DNA of 41,040 nucleotides from an uncultured Arsenicibacter sp. Its GTDB lineage: Bacteria > Bacteroidota > Bacteroidia > Cytophagales > Spirosomataceae. Made by a program: the position numbers and the translations under genes. Positions 14,785 through 23,318 of the stretch are shown one piece after another. Position 1 is the first letter of the stretch, and each line of letters begins with the position of its first letter. Under the pieces are notes generated by a model. The model was not told where the DNA came from, did no database searches, and was given only the letters and a program-made list of their open reading frames with translations. The stretch lies in assembly GCF_945952095.1 (NCBI RefSeq), contig NZ_CAMFHL010000047.1, forward strand, positions 1 through 41,040, in the 5' to 3' direction.

Positions 14785-17196
14785 TTAATTAGTACGCTCA
14801 ACAGTGACTGCGTTGAGAAGGGTTACCACATCATCGTTGCCGTTGTCATCGCGCGGGGCGTTGACTACTACGGAGAATGACCGGGTTTGTTCAATGAAAA
14901 GCTTTTGTGATAAACGAAGGGTTTGTCTTGTGTTAGGTTTCAGCAAAACCTGTCTGGTTTCACGGCCCATTCTGATGCCGTCTGCATAGCTGTAGATGGT
15001 CAGGCTGGTAACCGGTTCAGTGCCGGTATTGCTGACCGTTACATGTAGCTGTCCGTCAATGATGTTTACCGATTCGCAGGTCACGTTAGGATAGTTCAGA
15101 AAGCCTGCCAGTGAGTCGCTTTTTTCGATCAGGTACCCATAGATGGCGTAATTCGGCTCAATGTGCATTTTGTCATCGTAGCCTTTGTTTTTCAGGTTCA
15201 GATACGGCTGAAGCTGATAGGCCACAGTCACCGGCGACGCCGGAGAAATACTGCCTGGTTTACCGGTCTGCCGGACGGGTATCGTAGCTGTCCACGGCTG
15301 GACATCCTGTCCCGGACACCAGCCCGCGCGGCTGTAGGTAAAGGACCCTTTCTGGCCCGAACATGGGTTTTGGGCGCAGTCCGTTTTCCAGAGTAGATGC
15401 TTAAATGCCAGACTGTCGGTTGCTCCCTGCTGTTTCAGTACCAGCTGGTGCGTTTTTTGGGAGAATTCGGCTCCGTTGTCGGTGTTACCCTGCCCGTGGC
15501 CGGTAATGGTTTGCCGGAACGTAAGCTGCCGCGCCTTCGCACTGGTCTGGTAGGTAAACGGAGTAAGCTGCTGGCAGTATTTCGGGTCACCGTAGACAAA
15601 ATAGTCGTACTGCCAGAGCGGGGTAACTTTTTGATAGGGCAGCGGATTGGCCTCGCCTTCGATAAATTCCAGGGCGACAGACAGGTTCCAGCCTTTCAGC
15701 CACCAGGCTTCGATGTAGGATTGAAGCATACAGTTGCCGGTAAGCTCGCTCTTAAAATCGGTTACGTCAATCGTCCAAGGCCCGCAGCCGACCCCGTACG
15801 GCGTAATGAACCGTCCGATTTCATTCCATTGCCCGTGTTTAACCAGCGAAATACGGCCCACGGCATCCTCTGCACTACAGCCGCCTGCCGGACAGGTAAG
15901 GGTGACGTACATATAAACGTGGCTGAACCGCGCATTATCCTGTGGCAGTACCACCTGGCGGCTATGAAACTGCGTGTTGGCCGGATTGCCGTAGCGGTCG
16001 TAATTGTGCAGCACACTATCGAACACGACTACTGTCTGGCGGCCCTTGCCCGAATCGGTGGCGCGGTACAGCGCACGGGCTGTGTCGTTGGCCGCCAGCC
16101 CATCGCCCGGTAACGTGGTGTAAACCGTTAGCTGGCTGGCAGCTTTGGGGGCGCAGTTGACAGGAACCGTTGTTTTGTGGAGGAAGGATTCACCCGGTGC
16201 CAGCTTCCGGTTCAGGGTGTCGCGCAGGACCACGCGGTCGTTTACGGCATATTCCAGCGGGATCTGTGTAAGCGCCGTCTGCCCGTGATTGCTGACCAGT
16301 ACCTGAATCCGGCTGGGACCACGGCGGGCCGTAAACACATCCGGACCTTCGATCTGCCCGACGCCGGCGTCTTGTGTCGCCAGCGTAAAACCCGGACCGG
16401 TTCCCGGTTCGCGCGAACCGGCGTATTCAGCCGTGATGGCGGATTTGGCCTTGTTCTTTAATAAGTCCGGTCCCGAACCGTCAAACGGGAACCAGGCAAC
16501 GAGGCCGGCTTCGGTGCCTTTCAGCGTTACGGCCCGGTCGCGCAGGATTTCGGCAGCTGTGCGGCTACGGTTCCAGATCCGGACATCATCAATCAGGCCG
16601 GCAAGGCCTCGGTTATCGTAATAAGCACCGCCGATGCGGATTGGTTTTCTGGAGGGGATATAGGCGGAAGCTATTGTGCGTTGGCCGGCCAGTTGTCCGT
16701 CGACATACAGAGACACCAGCTGGTGGTTTACAACGGCGGCCATGTGGTACCAGCGGCCGGCAGTCATGGTTTGCGGGCCGCGGACTTTAATCTCACGTTC
16801 GCAGGTGCTGAGAGCCAGCGTCGGGTAGGCGTTGGGGCGGTTGCCACCTGCCCGCACCACAAAACCGTGGTTGGTTTCGGGATCTTCCGTACAGAACAGG
16901 GTACTGGCAAAATGGGTGTTTTTCCAGTCATCGGCTTTTACCCAAGCTTCCAGGGTAAAGGTATTACCGGCGGCCAGGGCTTCGCTGTTGAGCAGGGTCA
17001 GATACGCATCGGCACTGCCCGATAACCGTAAGCTGCTGCCCGGCGTCTGTGCTTTCCGTGCGGTCGATTGCGCCGGAGCGGGTGCACCGGACAGGCTGAA
17101 AAAAAGGAACAGCAAGCACACCGGCAGTGTGCGCCGTAAGCGGTTGCCAGGGAAAATCGCCTGGCCGGTACATCGGGAAATTCGGTTACGATACAT
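14785..17196 (-). CDS. Secreted LamG-CARDB-PNGase F-CARDB peptide-N-glycosidase
   Basis: 803 residues from the ATG at 17196. That start has a purine-rich GGGAG just before it and was preferred to a TTG at 17235. The signal peptide is at about 24-43. A LamG/concanavalin-like lectin domain (about 53-260) and a CARDB-like beta-sandwich (about 290-380) precede a PNGase F catalytic region (about 385-695), with a second CARDB-like domain (707-795). The PNGase part reproduces landmarks of the Elizabethkingia enzyme: EIGRFITPY, IDVTDFKS and RAGWCPG. Its three acids Asp60, Glu118 and Glu206 correspond here to Asp444, Glu496 and Glu577, and Arg248/Trp251 to Arg623/Trp626. It should cleave N-glycans from glycoproteins outside the cell. 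The classical enzyme has only the catalytic part (about 350 residues); the lectin and CARDB domains suggest substrate targeting. The alignment was done by eye from memory. Confidence 0.88.
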   Translation of the reverse strand: MYRNRISRCTGQAIFPGNRLRRTLPVCLLFLFFSLSGAPAPAQSTARKAQTPGSSLRLSGSADAYLTLLNSEALAAGNTFTLEAWVKADDWKNTHFASTLFCTEDPETNHGFVVRAGGNRPNAYPTLALSTCEREIKVRGPQTMTAGRWYHMAAVVNHQLVSLYVDGQLAGQRTIASAYIPSRKPIRIGGAYYDNRGLAGLIDDVRIWNRSRTAAEILRDRAVTLKGTEAGLVAWFPFDGSGPDLLKNKAKSAITAEYAGSREPGTGPGFTLATQDAGVGQIEGPDVFTARRGPSRIQVLVSNHGQTALTQIPLEYAVNDRVVLRDTLNRKLAPGESFLHKTTVPVNCAPKAASQLTVYTTLPGDGLAANDTARALYRATDSGKGRQTVVVFDSVLHNYDRYGNPANTQFHSRQVVLPQDNARFSHVYMYVTLTCPAGGCSAEDAVGRISLVKHGQWNEIGRFITPYGVGCGPWTIDVTDFKSELTGNCMLQSYIEAWWLKGWNLSVALEFIEGEANPLPYQKVTPLWQYDYFVYGDPKYCQQLTPFTYQTSAKARQLTFRQTITGHGQGNTDNGAEFSQKTHQLVLKQQGATDSLAFKHLLWKTDCAQNPCSGQKGSFTYSRAGWCPGQDVQPWTATIPVRQTGKPGSISPASPVTVAYQLQPYLNLKNKGYDDKMHIEPNYAIYGYLIEKSDSLAGFLNYPNVTCESVNIIDGQLHVTVSNTGTEPVTSLTIYSYADGIRMGRETRQVLLKPNTRQTLRLSQKLFIEQTRSFSVVVNAPRDDNGNDDVVTLLNAVTVERTN

Positions 17197-17232
17197 GCTC
17201 CCTTCGGGAAAAATGAACACTACTGTAACCGG

Positions 17233-17240
17233 CAAAAGTA
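17233..17240 (-). promoter_or_regulatory. -7 promoter element of the PNGase F-like gene
   Basis: Read on the minus strand, TACTTTTG matches the TAnnTTTG element and lies 37 bp upstream of the ATG at 17196. No TTG is found at the expected -33 position, which falls in the centre of the palindrome at 17242-17299, so an activator may be required. Confidence 0.4.
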
Positions 17241-17241
17241 T

Positions 17242-17299
17242 AGGCCTGAATTTGGTTTTTCCCTACCCATATGGGTAGTTTTTTACCAAATTCAGGCCT
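17242..17299. promoter_or_regulatory. 58-nt nested palindrome upstream of the PNGase F-like gene
   Basis: The outer arms AGGCCTGAATTTGGT (17242-17256) and ACCAAATTCAGGCCT (17285-17299) match over 15 bp. Inside is the perfect 16-bp palindrome CTACCCAT-ATGGGTAG (17263-17278). It sits between the stop of permease 2 and the -7 element of the PNGase gene. It could be a terminator for the permease (a T-rich flank exists only on the plus strand) or an operator. The symmetry is certain; the role is open. Confidence 0.6.
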
Positions 17300-17322
17300 T
17301 TTTCAGGCTTTTTTTACATGAA

Positions 17323-19752
17323 TTACTCGCTTTTTAACGATTTGACCGGATTGATCATGGCGGCCTTGATGCTCTGGAAACTGACGGTAAGCAGGGCAAT
17401 TGCTACCGTAAAAACGCCGGCCAGGGCAAACATCCACCACGAAATGCTGATCTTATAAGCAAAATCCTGTAGCCATTTATCCATGATATACCAGGCAACC
17501 GGCGACGCAATGACCAGCGCCAGCAACACGAGTCTGACAAAGTCAAGCGAAAAGAGCCCGACGATGTGGGCCGACGTCGCTCCCAGCACTTTCCGGATGC
17601 CGACCTCCTTGGTCCGCGATTCGGCCATGAAGGCAACAACACCGTACAGACCCAGACAACCGATAAACAGGGCAATACCAGCCAGCAGGCGGAACAGCGA
17701 ATAGAACTGCTGCTCGCTCTTGTAGAACTTCGCCAGCGAATCGTCCAGAAATTCATAACGGAAAACAAACTCGGGATAAACCGCCGACCAGGCCGTTTCG
17801 ACCTCAGACAACAGGTTGGTCAAGGCATCGGCACCGCCTTCGCGGATAGACAGCTTGATGCCCAGCGAACCATACTGAGGCCGGAACGAAGCCAGTATCG
17901 CCGGTGGTGTTTGTTCCCGCAGGGAAAAGGTATTGAAGTCCTTCACAACGCCGACAATGGGCTTTTTGACATCTTCGCCATTAACCCGCAGGTATTTGCC
18001 GATTACCTGCTCCGGACGCCGGAACCCCAGTTTTTTCATAAATGCCTCATTGATGACGAACTCCCGCATGCTGTCGGCTGGCTGGAACATACGGCCGGCC
18101 ACCAGTTTCAGCCCGTACGTATGGACGTAGGCTGTGTCGGCCGGGCGCATCAACACACCAAAATCGGGTTCTTTCGTATCATTTCCGAACCGGAAGCCGG
18201 TTGTCCAGTTAGCGCTGGACGAGGGCGTAGTCATGGCAAACGTATAGGATTTAATGCCAGGTAAGCCCTTGATTTTGGCGCCCAGATTTTCGAGTGTCCC
18301 CGGATCGTTGCGCGGAACCGGTATGGTGATGACGGCCTCATGACTGAAACCGAGATCGGCTGACCGGAAGAACTCCATCTGGTTGTAGGCGATGATGGTG
18401 CCGATGATCAGGATCTGCGAAATGGCAAACTGACCGATAATCAGGCCGCGGCGCAGGGTAAAGTACTGACCGGCCCGTGTGGCTTTGATCCGGCCTTTAA
18501 GGGCCAGAATCGGCTGGTAGCCCGACAGGACCAAAGCGGGATAAAAACCGGCCAGCACCGTGGTCAGCACACCCGTAAGCAGCAGAAAGCCGATCACCGC
18601 CGGATTGAGTATCGAGACTGCGTCCGGCTGCATATTGAGCAGTTCACCGACATAGGGCAGGGCCAGTTTGCCCGCCAGCAGCGCCAGTACAACCGCAATA
18701 CCGGTCAGGACACTGGTTTCGCCCAGAAACTGCCGGATCAGTTGCCCGCGTGTACTGCCGAGTACTTTCCGGACACCGACTTCTTTTGCCCGCCGGATGG
18801 CTTGGGCTGTGGCAAGGTTAATGAAATTGATACAGGCCGTGGCCAGAATAAACCCGCCGATGAGCAGCATGGCCCAGATCATTTCCATGCTGATGGTACG
18901 GCGGGCATAGTTGGTTGTTTTAGGGTCAAAATGAATGTCGGTCAGCGGTTGCAGGGTGTATTTCAGCCGTTTTACATCCTCGGCGCTGTGGTATTTCTGG
19001 ACAAAACCGAGCAGCTGCTGTTCCATTTGGGCCGGTGAGCGGTTGTCCGGCAACTGCATGTATACGTGCGCCCCGCCATAGGTCGACTGCCAGTCGTCGG
19101 GGTTGGTGGTATAGCCGAATCCCTTCATCGAGGCAAACGACAGCAGTACTTCAAACGGAATGCTGCTGGTAGCCGGTTGCTCATGGACAACGCCCGTTAC
19201 CAGAAAATCCATTTTGTTATCGACACGGATCGTTTTGCCCATCGGGTCGGCATCGCCGAAATACTTCCGGGCAATACGTTCCGACAGCACGACAGTGCCG
19301 GGCCGGTTGAGGGCGGTCTGTTTGTTACCGCTGATCCAGTCATAGCTGAAGAGGCGGAAAAATTCGGGTTCGGCAAGGGCAATAATACCGTCGGTCTCCT
19401 GAAATTTCTGCTTCCCCTGACTGCCATTTACGGTCACCACCGCCGTTTTTACGCGGCTGGTCATCGTTACCTGATCCTTGATGTCGGGGAAATCATTGCG
19501 GAGGGCGGCAATAGCCGGGTGCGGAATACCGGTATTGGGTTTGGCATCGTTATCGACTTTACTCGCCTGAAGCATCCGGTAGATGTGGCTGGCATTGGCA
19601 TGGTGCCGGTCAAAGCTGAGCTCATAGCGAACGGCCACAAAAAGCAACAGGCAGCAGGTGAGGCCCAGCGTCAGGCCCAGCCCGTTAATGACCGAGTAGC
19701 TCCAGTTGCGCTTCAGCGCACGCAAGGCTGTGAGGAAATAACTTTTTATCAT
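17323..19752 (-). CDS. FtsX/MacB-type ABC transporter permease 2
   Basis: 809 residues in the duplicated permease layout: a first helix at about 20-41, a MacB-type periplasmic domain, a three-helix FtsX block with KEVGVRKVLGS, a fifth helix, a second periplasmic domain, and a C-terminal FtsX block with KEVGIRKVLGA, ending KSLKSE. The start (NWSYSVINGLGLTLG and CLLLFVAVRYELSFDR) groups it with permease 5 rather than with 1, 3 and 4, which carry the LAxGxA and DExxxDRFH form. So at least two subtypes are mixed in the array. It is followed after 126 bp, including the nested palindrome, by the PNGase gene. No ATPase is adjacent. Substrate unknown. Confidence 0.9.
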   Translation of the reverse strand: MIKSYFLTALRALKRNWSYSVINGLGLTLGLTCCLLLFVAVRYELSFDRHHANASHIYRMLQASKVDNDAKPNTGIPHPAIAALRNDFPDIKDQVTMTSRVKTAVVTVNGSQGKQKFQETDGIIALAEPEFFRLFSYDWISGNKQTALNRPGTVVLSERIARKYFGDADPMGKTIRVDNKMDFLVTGVVHEQPATSSIPFEVLLSFASMKGFGYTTNPDDWQSTYGGAHVYMQLPDNRSPAQMEQQLLGFVQKYHSAEDVKRLKYTLQPLTDIHFDPKTTNYARRTISMEMIWAMLLIGGFILATACINFINLATAQAIRRAKEVGVRKVLGSTRGQLIRQFLGETSVLTGIAVVLALLAGKLALPYVGELLNMQPDAVSILNPAVIGFLLLTGVLTTVLAGFYPALVLSGYQPILALKGRIKATRAGQYFTLRRGLIIGQFAISQILIIGTIIAYNQMEFFRSADLGFSHEAVITIPVPRNDPGTLENLGAKIKGLPGIKSYTFAMTTPSSSANWTTGFRFGNDTKEPDFGVLMRPADTAYVHTYGLKLVAGRMFQPADSMREFVINEAFMKKLGFRRPEQVIGKYLRVNGEDVKKPIVGVVKDFNTFSLREQTPPAILASFRPQYGSLGIKLSIREGGADALTNLLSEVETAWSAVYPEFVFRYEFLDDSLAKFYKSEQQFYSLFRLLAGIALFIGCLGLYGVVAFMAESRTKEVGIRKVLGATSAHIVGLFSLDFVRLVLLALVIASPVAWYIMDKWLQDFAYKISISWWMFALAGVFTVAIALLTVSFQSIKAAMINPVKSLKSE

Positions 19753-19813
19753 GTATTTGCTGTTGTAAATCGTAGAATGTCAGGTGTATTAATTCTGATA
19801 ATCAAATGTTTAT

Positions 19814-19842
19814 TTCACCACATAGCCACATAGAAGACATAG
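19814..19842. repeat. CCACATAG-type short intergenic repeat
   Basis: Two exact copies of CCACATAG (19818-19825, 19826-19833), then AAGACATAG (19834-19842), preceded by TTCA. It resembles the CCACAGAG-type short repeats I recall from intergenic DNA of many environmental bacteria. It lies in the 165-bp gap between permeases 2 and 3, with no ORF. Confidence 0.5.
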
Positions 19843-19900
19843 TTTTGACTACGGCCGAGATGCTGGATACCCGCTACTCGCTCACCGCAACGAAGGGCCG

Positions 19901-19932
19901 CTCTTTCACTCTTTCGCTCATTCACTCTTTAA
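19901..19932 (-). repeat. 8-bp tandem repeat overlapping the 3' end of permease 3
   Basis: On the plus strand the octamers are CTCTTTCA, CTCTTTCG, CTCATTCA, CTCTTTAA. Read on the minus strand they begin with the codons for L-K-S-E-stop of permease 3 and continue past the stop as AGYGAAAG units. The stop codon is at 19918-19920. Confidence 0.65.
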
Positions 19933-22341
19933 TGACCGTATCGGGTTGACCAGGGCGGCCTTGATGCTCTGAAGACTGACCGTAGCGAGGGCGATAACGA
20001 TAGCCAGAACACCGGCGAGGGCAAACAACCACCAGTCCAGCTCAATGCGGTAGGCAAAGTCCTGCAGCCAGACGCTCATGGCATACCACGCAATCGGAAT
20101 AGCCAGTACCAATGCGATGCCGACCAGTTTCAGAAAATCGGCTGACAGGAGCGCTACCACGCTCATGACTGAGGCGCCCAGTACTTTCCGGACACCAATT
20201 TCCTTCTGCCGCTGTTCGGCGGTGAACATCGCCAGCCCGAACAGGCCGAGGCAGGCAATGAAAATGGTCAGGCCCGAGAAGAGGCCCAGAATCAGGCCGG
20301 TTTTCTGTTCAGCGCGGTAGGTATTGGCAAAACGCTCATCCAGAAAGGAGTAGGTAAAGGGCGCGTCGGGCATCAGCTGCTGCCATGTCTGCTGCAATGT
20401 TGCCAGTAAACCGTTGATGTCTTTTGGATTGACTTTGAGAATGATCGTGCCGGTATTCCGGCCCAGCACCATCACCAGGGGCGAAATGGCTTCATGTAGT
20501 GACTTGAAATGGAAGTCTTTCACGACGCCGATCACGGTAAACGTGCGTTGTGTGCCGTCGTTGTCCGTATGCGTAATGTGGTGGCCGATGGCATTTTGTG
20601 CCCAGCCAAAGGTTTTAGCGGCGGTCTCGTTCAGAATTACCCCCGACGAATCCGTGCCGTATGCCCGTGAGAAATTCCGGCCGGCGGCCAGCTTCATGCC
20701 CAGCACCGACAGGTAGTTGTAATCAACGTCGTAGCGCAGGGTTTTGACCAGCTGCGATGTGTTGGTTTCCGGTGAAACGAAAAAGTTGTTGTTGTTGGAC
20801 GGGCCCGCCGGGACATAGCCCGAGACACTGGCGTTGAGCACCCGCGCATCCCGTACGATTTCTTCACGAAAAGCGGCTTCCTTATCGCCCAGCAGCCAGG
20901 TCTCCGGCAGTACCAGTACCTGTTCTTTGGTGTAACCCAGCGTTTTGTGCTGAATATAACTCAGCTGACGATACACGACCAGCGTACCGGCAATGAGCGT
21001 GACAGCGATAAAAAACTGAAAGACAACCAGTCCGCTCCGGAGATTCAGCCGGTTAGGTACAGCCTTGAACGTGCCGCCTTTCAGCACGGCAACCGGTTTA
21101 AAGGATGACAGGAAAAACGCCGGATAGCTCCCCGCCAGCAGACCGACAAATAACCCGAACAGCAGGATGGCGGGCAGTATCCAGGGGCGCGCCAGCAGGT
21201 TAACACTGAGGGTTTTACCGGTAAATTCATTGAAAGCGGGCAGCGCCATCAGTACCAGGCAATACGCCAGCACCAGCGCAAATGCCGTCAGCAGCATCGA
21301 CTCAATCAGGAACTGGCTGGCGAGGCTCTGCCGCACTGATCCCAGCACTTTCCGGATGCCGACCTCACGGGCCCGTTTGGCCGATCCGGCCGTTGACAGG
21401 TTCATGAAGTTGATGCAGGCGATGATCAGGATAAAGGCGGCAATGACGCTGAAGAGATACACATACTGCCGGTTGCCCGGAGCCGACAGGTCGAACGCAA
21501 AGTCGGAATACAGGTGAATGTCGGTCAGCGGTTGCAGGTACAGCCCGATGTCGTTGCCTTTCCGGCGGAACTCGGCGAGGCTCATGCCCATGCCTTGCTG
21601 TAGCTGCGGGCCGATGTATTTTTCGATGACCTGCGGCAGTTTGGCCTCCAGTTGTCTGTAGTTATAACCGTCGGGCAAGACCAGATAGGTATAATACTCC
21701 GACATCATCCACGACGGGGAGCGGGCCTCCTGATTGCCGGCCATGGCAATCAGCATGTCTTTGTGGAAGTGCGAATTGGCCGGAATGTCCTGCATTACGC
21801 CAGTGATTTTAAGCGACGTATTCCAGCTTTTGATGGTCAGGATATGGCCCATCGGGTTGGCAGAACCGAAATACTTCCGGGCCATCGTCTCGCTGATAAC
21901 CGCCGTGTTGGGCTGAATCAGCGCCGTTTTCGGATCGCCTTCGACGAAAGGCAGGGTGAAAACCTGCGTAAAATTCGAATCGACAAACGCGATAGACGAT
22001 TCCTTGAACGTCTTGCTGCCATAGCTGATCAGCGGCGAACCGGCATCGCGCAGGCGGGTGGCTTCGAGCACTTCGGGGTAGTCGCGGCGGAGAGTCTGGG
22101 CCACGGGCGGCATCACGGTTGATTCGTTGATGCGGCCACCGGACGAAGAGCCCCGGAAAATAACCCGCACAATGCGATCTGCTTTGGCATGGAACCGGTC
22201 GTAGCTCAGTTCATCCAGTACATACAGGCTGATGAGCAGACAGGTTGCCAGCCCGATGGCCAGCCCGACGATGTTGATGGCCGAAAACGTACGGTTCCGG
22301 ATCAGGTTCCGCCACGCAATTTTTATGTAATTTAGAAACAT
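19918..22341 (-). CDS. FtsX/MacB-type ABC transporter permease 3
   Basis: 807 residues with the full duplicated permease architecture. The start is NYIKIAWRNLIRNRTFSAINIVGLAIG with the first helix at about 20-42. The first FtsX block has AKRAREVGIRKVLGS, and the C-terminal block QKEIGVRKVLGA, ending RSLKSE. It belongs with permeases 1 and 4 by its LAIGLAT and DELSYDRFH start. The ATG at 22341 lies 54 bp from the divergent Uma2-like pair, so the two share a promoter region. The last codons run directly into 8-bp tandem repeats. No ATPase or membrane-fusion partner is encoded nearby. Role unknown beyond the family expectation of an export or mechanotransmission complex in the inner membrane. 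Confidence 0.9.
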   Translation of the reverse strand: MFLNYIKIAWRNLIRNRTFSAINIVGLAIGLATCLLISLYVLDELSYDRFHAKADRIVRVIFRGSSSGGRINESTVMPPVAQTLRRDYPEVLEATRLRDAGSPLISYGSKTFKESSIAFVDSNFTQVFTLPFVEGDPKTALIQPNTAVISETMARKYFGSANPMGHILTIKSWNTSLKITGVMQDIPANSHFHKDMLIAMAGNQEARSPSWMMSEYYTYLVLPDGYNYRQLEAKLPQVIEKYIGPQLQQGMGMSLAEFRRKGNDIGLYLQPLTDIHLYSDFAFDLSAPGNRQYVYLFSVIAAFILIIACINFMNLSTAGSAKRAREVGIRKVLGSVRQSLASQFLIESMLLTAFALVLAYCLVLMALPAFNEFTGKTLSVNLLARPWILPAILLFGLFVGLLAGSYPAFFLSSFKPVAVLKGGTFKAVPNRLNLRSGLVVFQFFIAVTLIAGTLVVYRQLSYIQHKTLGYTKEQVLVLPETWLLGDKEAAFREEIVRDARVLNASVSGYVPAGPSNNNNFFVSPETNTSQLVKTLRYDVDYNYLSVLGMKLAAGRNFSRAYGTDSSGVILNETAAKTFGWAQNAIGHHITHTDNDGTQRTFTVIGVVKDFHFKSLHEAISPLVMVLGRNTGTIILKVNPKDINGLLATLQQTWQQLMPDAPFTYSFLDERFANTYRAEQKTGLILGLFSGLTIFIACLGLFGLAMFTAEQRQKEIGVRKVLGASVMSVVALLSADFLKLVGIALVLAIPIAWYAMSVWLQDFAYRIELDWWLFALAGVLAIVIALATVSLQSIKAALVNPIRSLKSE

Positions 22342-22395
22342 GATGTTGTTTGCTGCGTCTTACTATATCTGAATACGTAAATCAACGCTGAACGA

Positions 22396-22842
22396 ATGGA
22401 CTATCCCGATTATCCGCCCCAAAAGTCGTTTGTTTTTGAGGACGATATGGGCACCAATGCACCCGTTATTCACCAGCGGGTTATTGCCCGCCTGACGGCC
22501 GGCCTGTATCCGCTTTATCTGTCCGGCAGGATTCCTTACGAGCCGCTGCCGGAGATGATGCTGACGGAAGGTTACAGCAGCCCGACCCCCGATGTAAGCC
22601 TGTTCAGCGAAACGGCTGAACAAACCATCGTAATCATTGAGGTTTGTCAGACCAGAGGGCTGAAAGCGGATCTCGACAAAGTCGTGCGCCTGACAGACAG
22701 TGAGTTATACGGCATTCAGGAGGGTTTTGTGTTTAATTACAAAACCGGCCAATGGTACCGCTACTGCAAAGGCGATGGCGGGCTTGTTACGGAATCCGCT
22801 TTCTCCGGAATACTACAACTGGACCTGAACCGCTTTCTATAA
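22396..22842 (+). CDS. Uma2-like (DUF820) PD-(D/E)XK-fold protein, copy 2
   Basis: 148 residues, cytoplasmic. The core residues are Asp66 (PTPDVSLF), Glu82 (IIEVCQ) and Lys95 (DLDK), followed by YGIQEGFVFNYKTGQW. This copy therefore retains the acidic pair and the downstream Lys of the family. It is first of a tandem pair; the second starts 23 bp after its stop, so they are probably co-transcribed. The pair is inserted, in the opposite orientation, between permeases 3 and 4. A 43-nt stretch (22708-22750) is identical in the second copy, which points to recent duplication or gene conversion. Copy 1 at 6979 is more distant. The function of these Uma2 proteins is unknown. Confidence 0.8.
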   Translation: MDYPDYPPQKSFVFEDDMGTNAPVIHQRVIARLTAGLYPLYLSGRIPYEPLPEMMLTEGYSSPTPDVSLFSETAEQTIVIIEVCQTRGLKADLDKVVRLTDSELYGIQEGFVFNYKTGQWYRYCKGDGGLVTESAFSGILQLDLNRFL

Positions 22843-22865
22843 AAACCACTTAATCCGTTTTACCA

Positions 22866-23318
22866 ATGACTTACCCCGATATTCCATCGTACAAATCATT
22901 CGTTAATGAGGACGAAATGGGCGTCAATGCTCCCTTACGGCACCAGCAGGTAATTTCACGGCTGCATGTTGAACTGGGCATTCTTTATTATAAAACGCGG
23001 GCCATCCCGTATGAACCACTGCCTGAGACCATGCTGGCCGAGGGATACGGTAATCCGGTCCCCGACCTGTTGCTCTATGATCACGAAACCGAACAAACCC
23101 GTATCATCATCGAAATCTGCCAGACCAACGGTGAGCGCAACGATGTCCTGAACGTAATCCGGCTGATCGACGAACAGGATTACGGCATTCAGGAGGGTTT
23201 TGTGTTTAATTACAAAACCGGCCGTTGGCTCCGCTACCGCAAAGGCGATGGCGGGCTCGTGACGGAATCCGCTTTCTCCGACATCTTACAGCTGGATCTG
23301 AGCGGATTCCTGCACTGA
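22866..23318 (+). CDS. Uma2-like (DUF820) protein, copy 3, conserved Lys lost
   Basis: 150 residues, tandem duplicate of the preceding gene. It keeps the acidic pair (Asp67 in PVPDLLL, Glu83 in IIEICQ), but the D-x-x-K segment reads D-V-L-N here. The Lys found in copies 1 and 2 is replaced by Asn96. If that Lys is catalytic, this copy would be inactive or altered. The 43 nt at 23181-23223 match copy 2 exactly. Its TGA ends at 23318 and the TAA of convergent permease 4 begins at 23319, so the two stop codons abut with no room for a terminator between them. The start ATG at 22866 gives a length matching the paralogues. Confidence 0.8.
   Translation: MTYPDIPSYKSFVNEDEMGVNAPLRHQQVISRLHVELGILYYKTRAIPYEPLPETMLAEGYGNPVPDLLLYDHETEQTRIIIEICQTNGERNDVLNVIRLIDEQDYGIQEGFVFNYKTGRWLRYRKGDGGLVTESAFSDILQLDLSGFLH

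Noticed and set aside
15397..16113. 238-codon plus-strand ORF within the PNGase F-like gene
   Set aside because: The minus strand there encodes the conserved PNGase catalytic region; the plus frame has no domain features.
19066..19833. 255-codon plus-strand ORF over the start of permease 2
   Set aside because: It covers the conserved N-terminal helix and periplasmic domain of the permease in antisense and runs into the repeat-containing gap.
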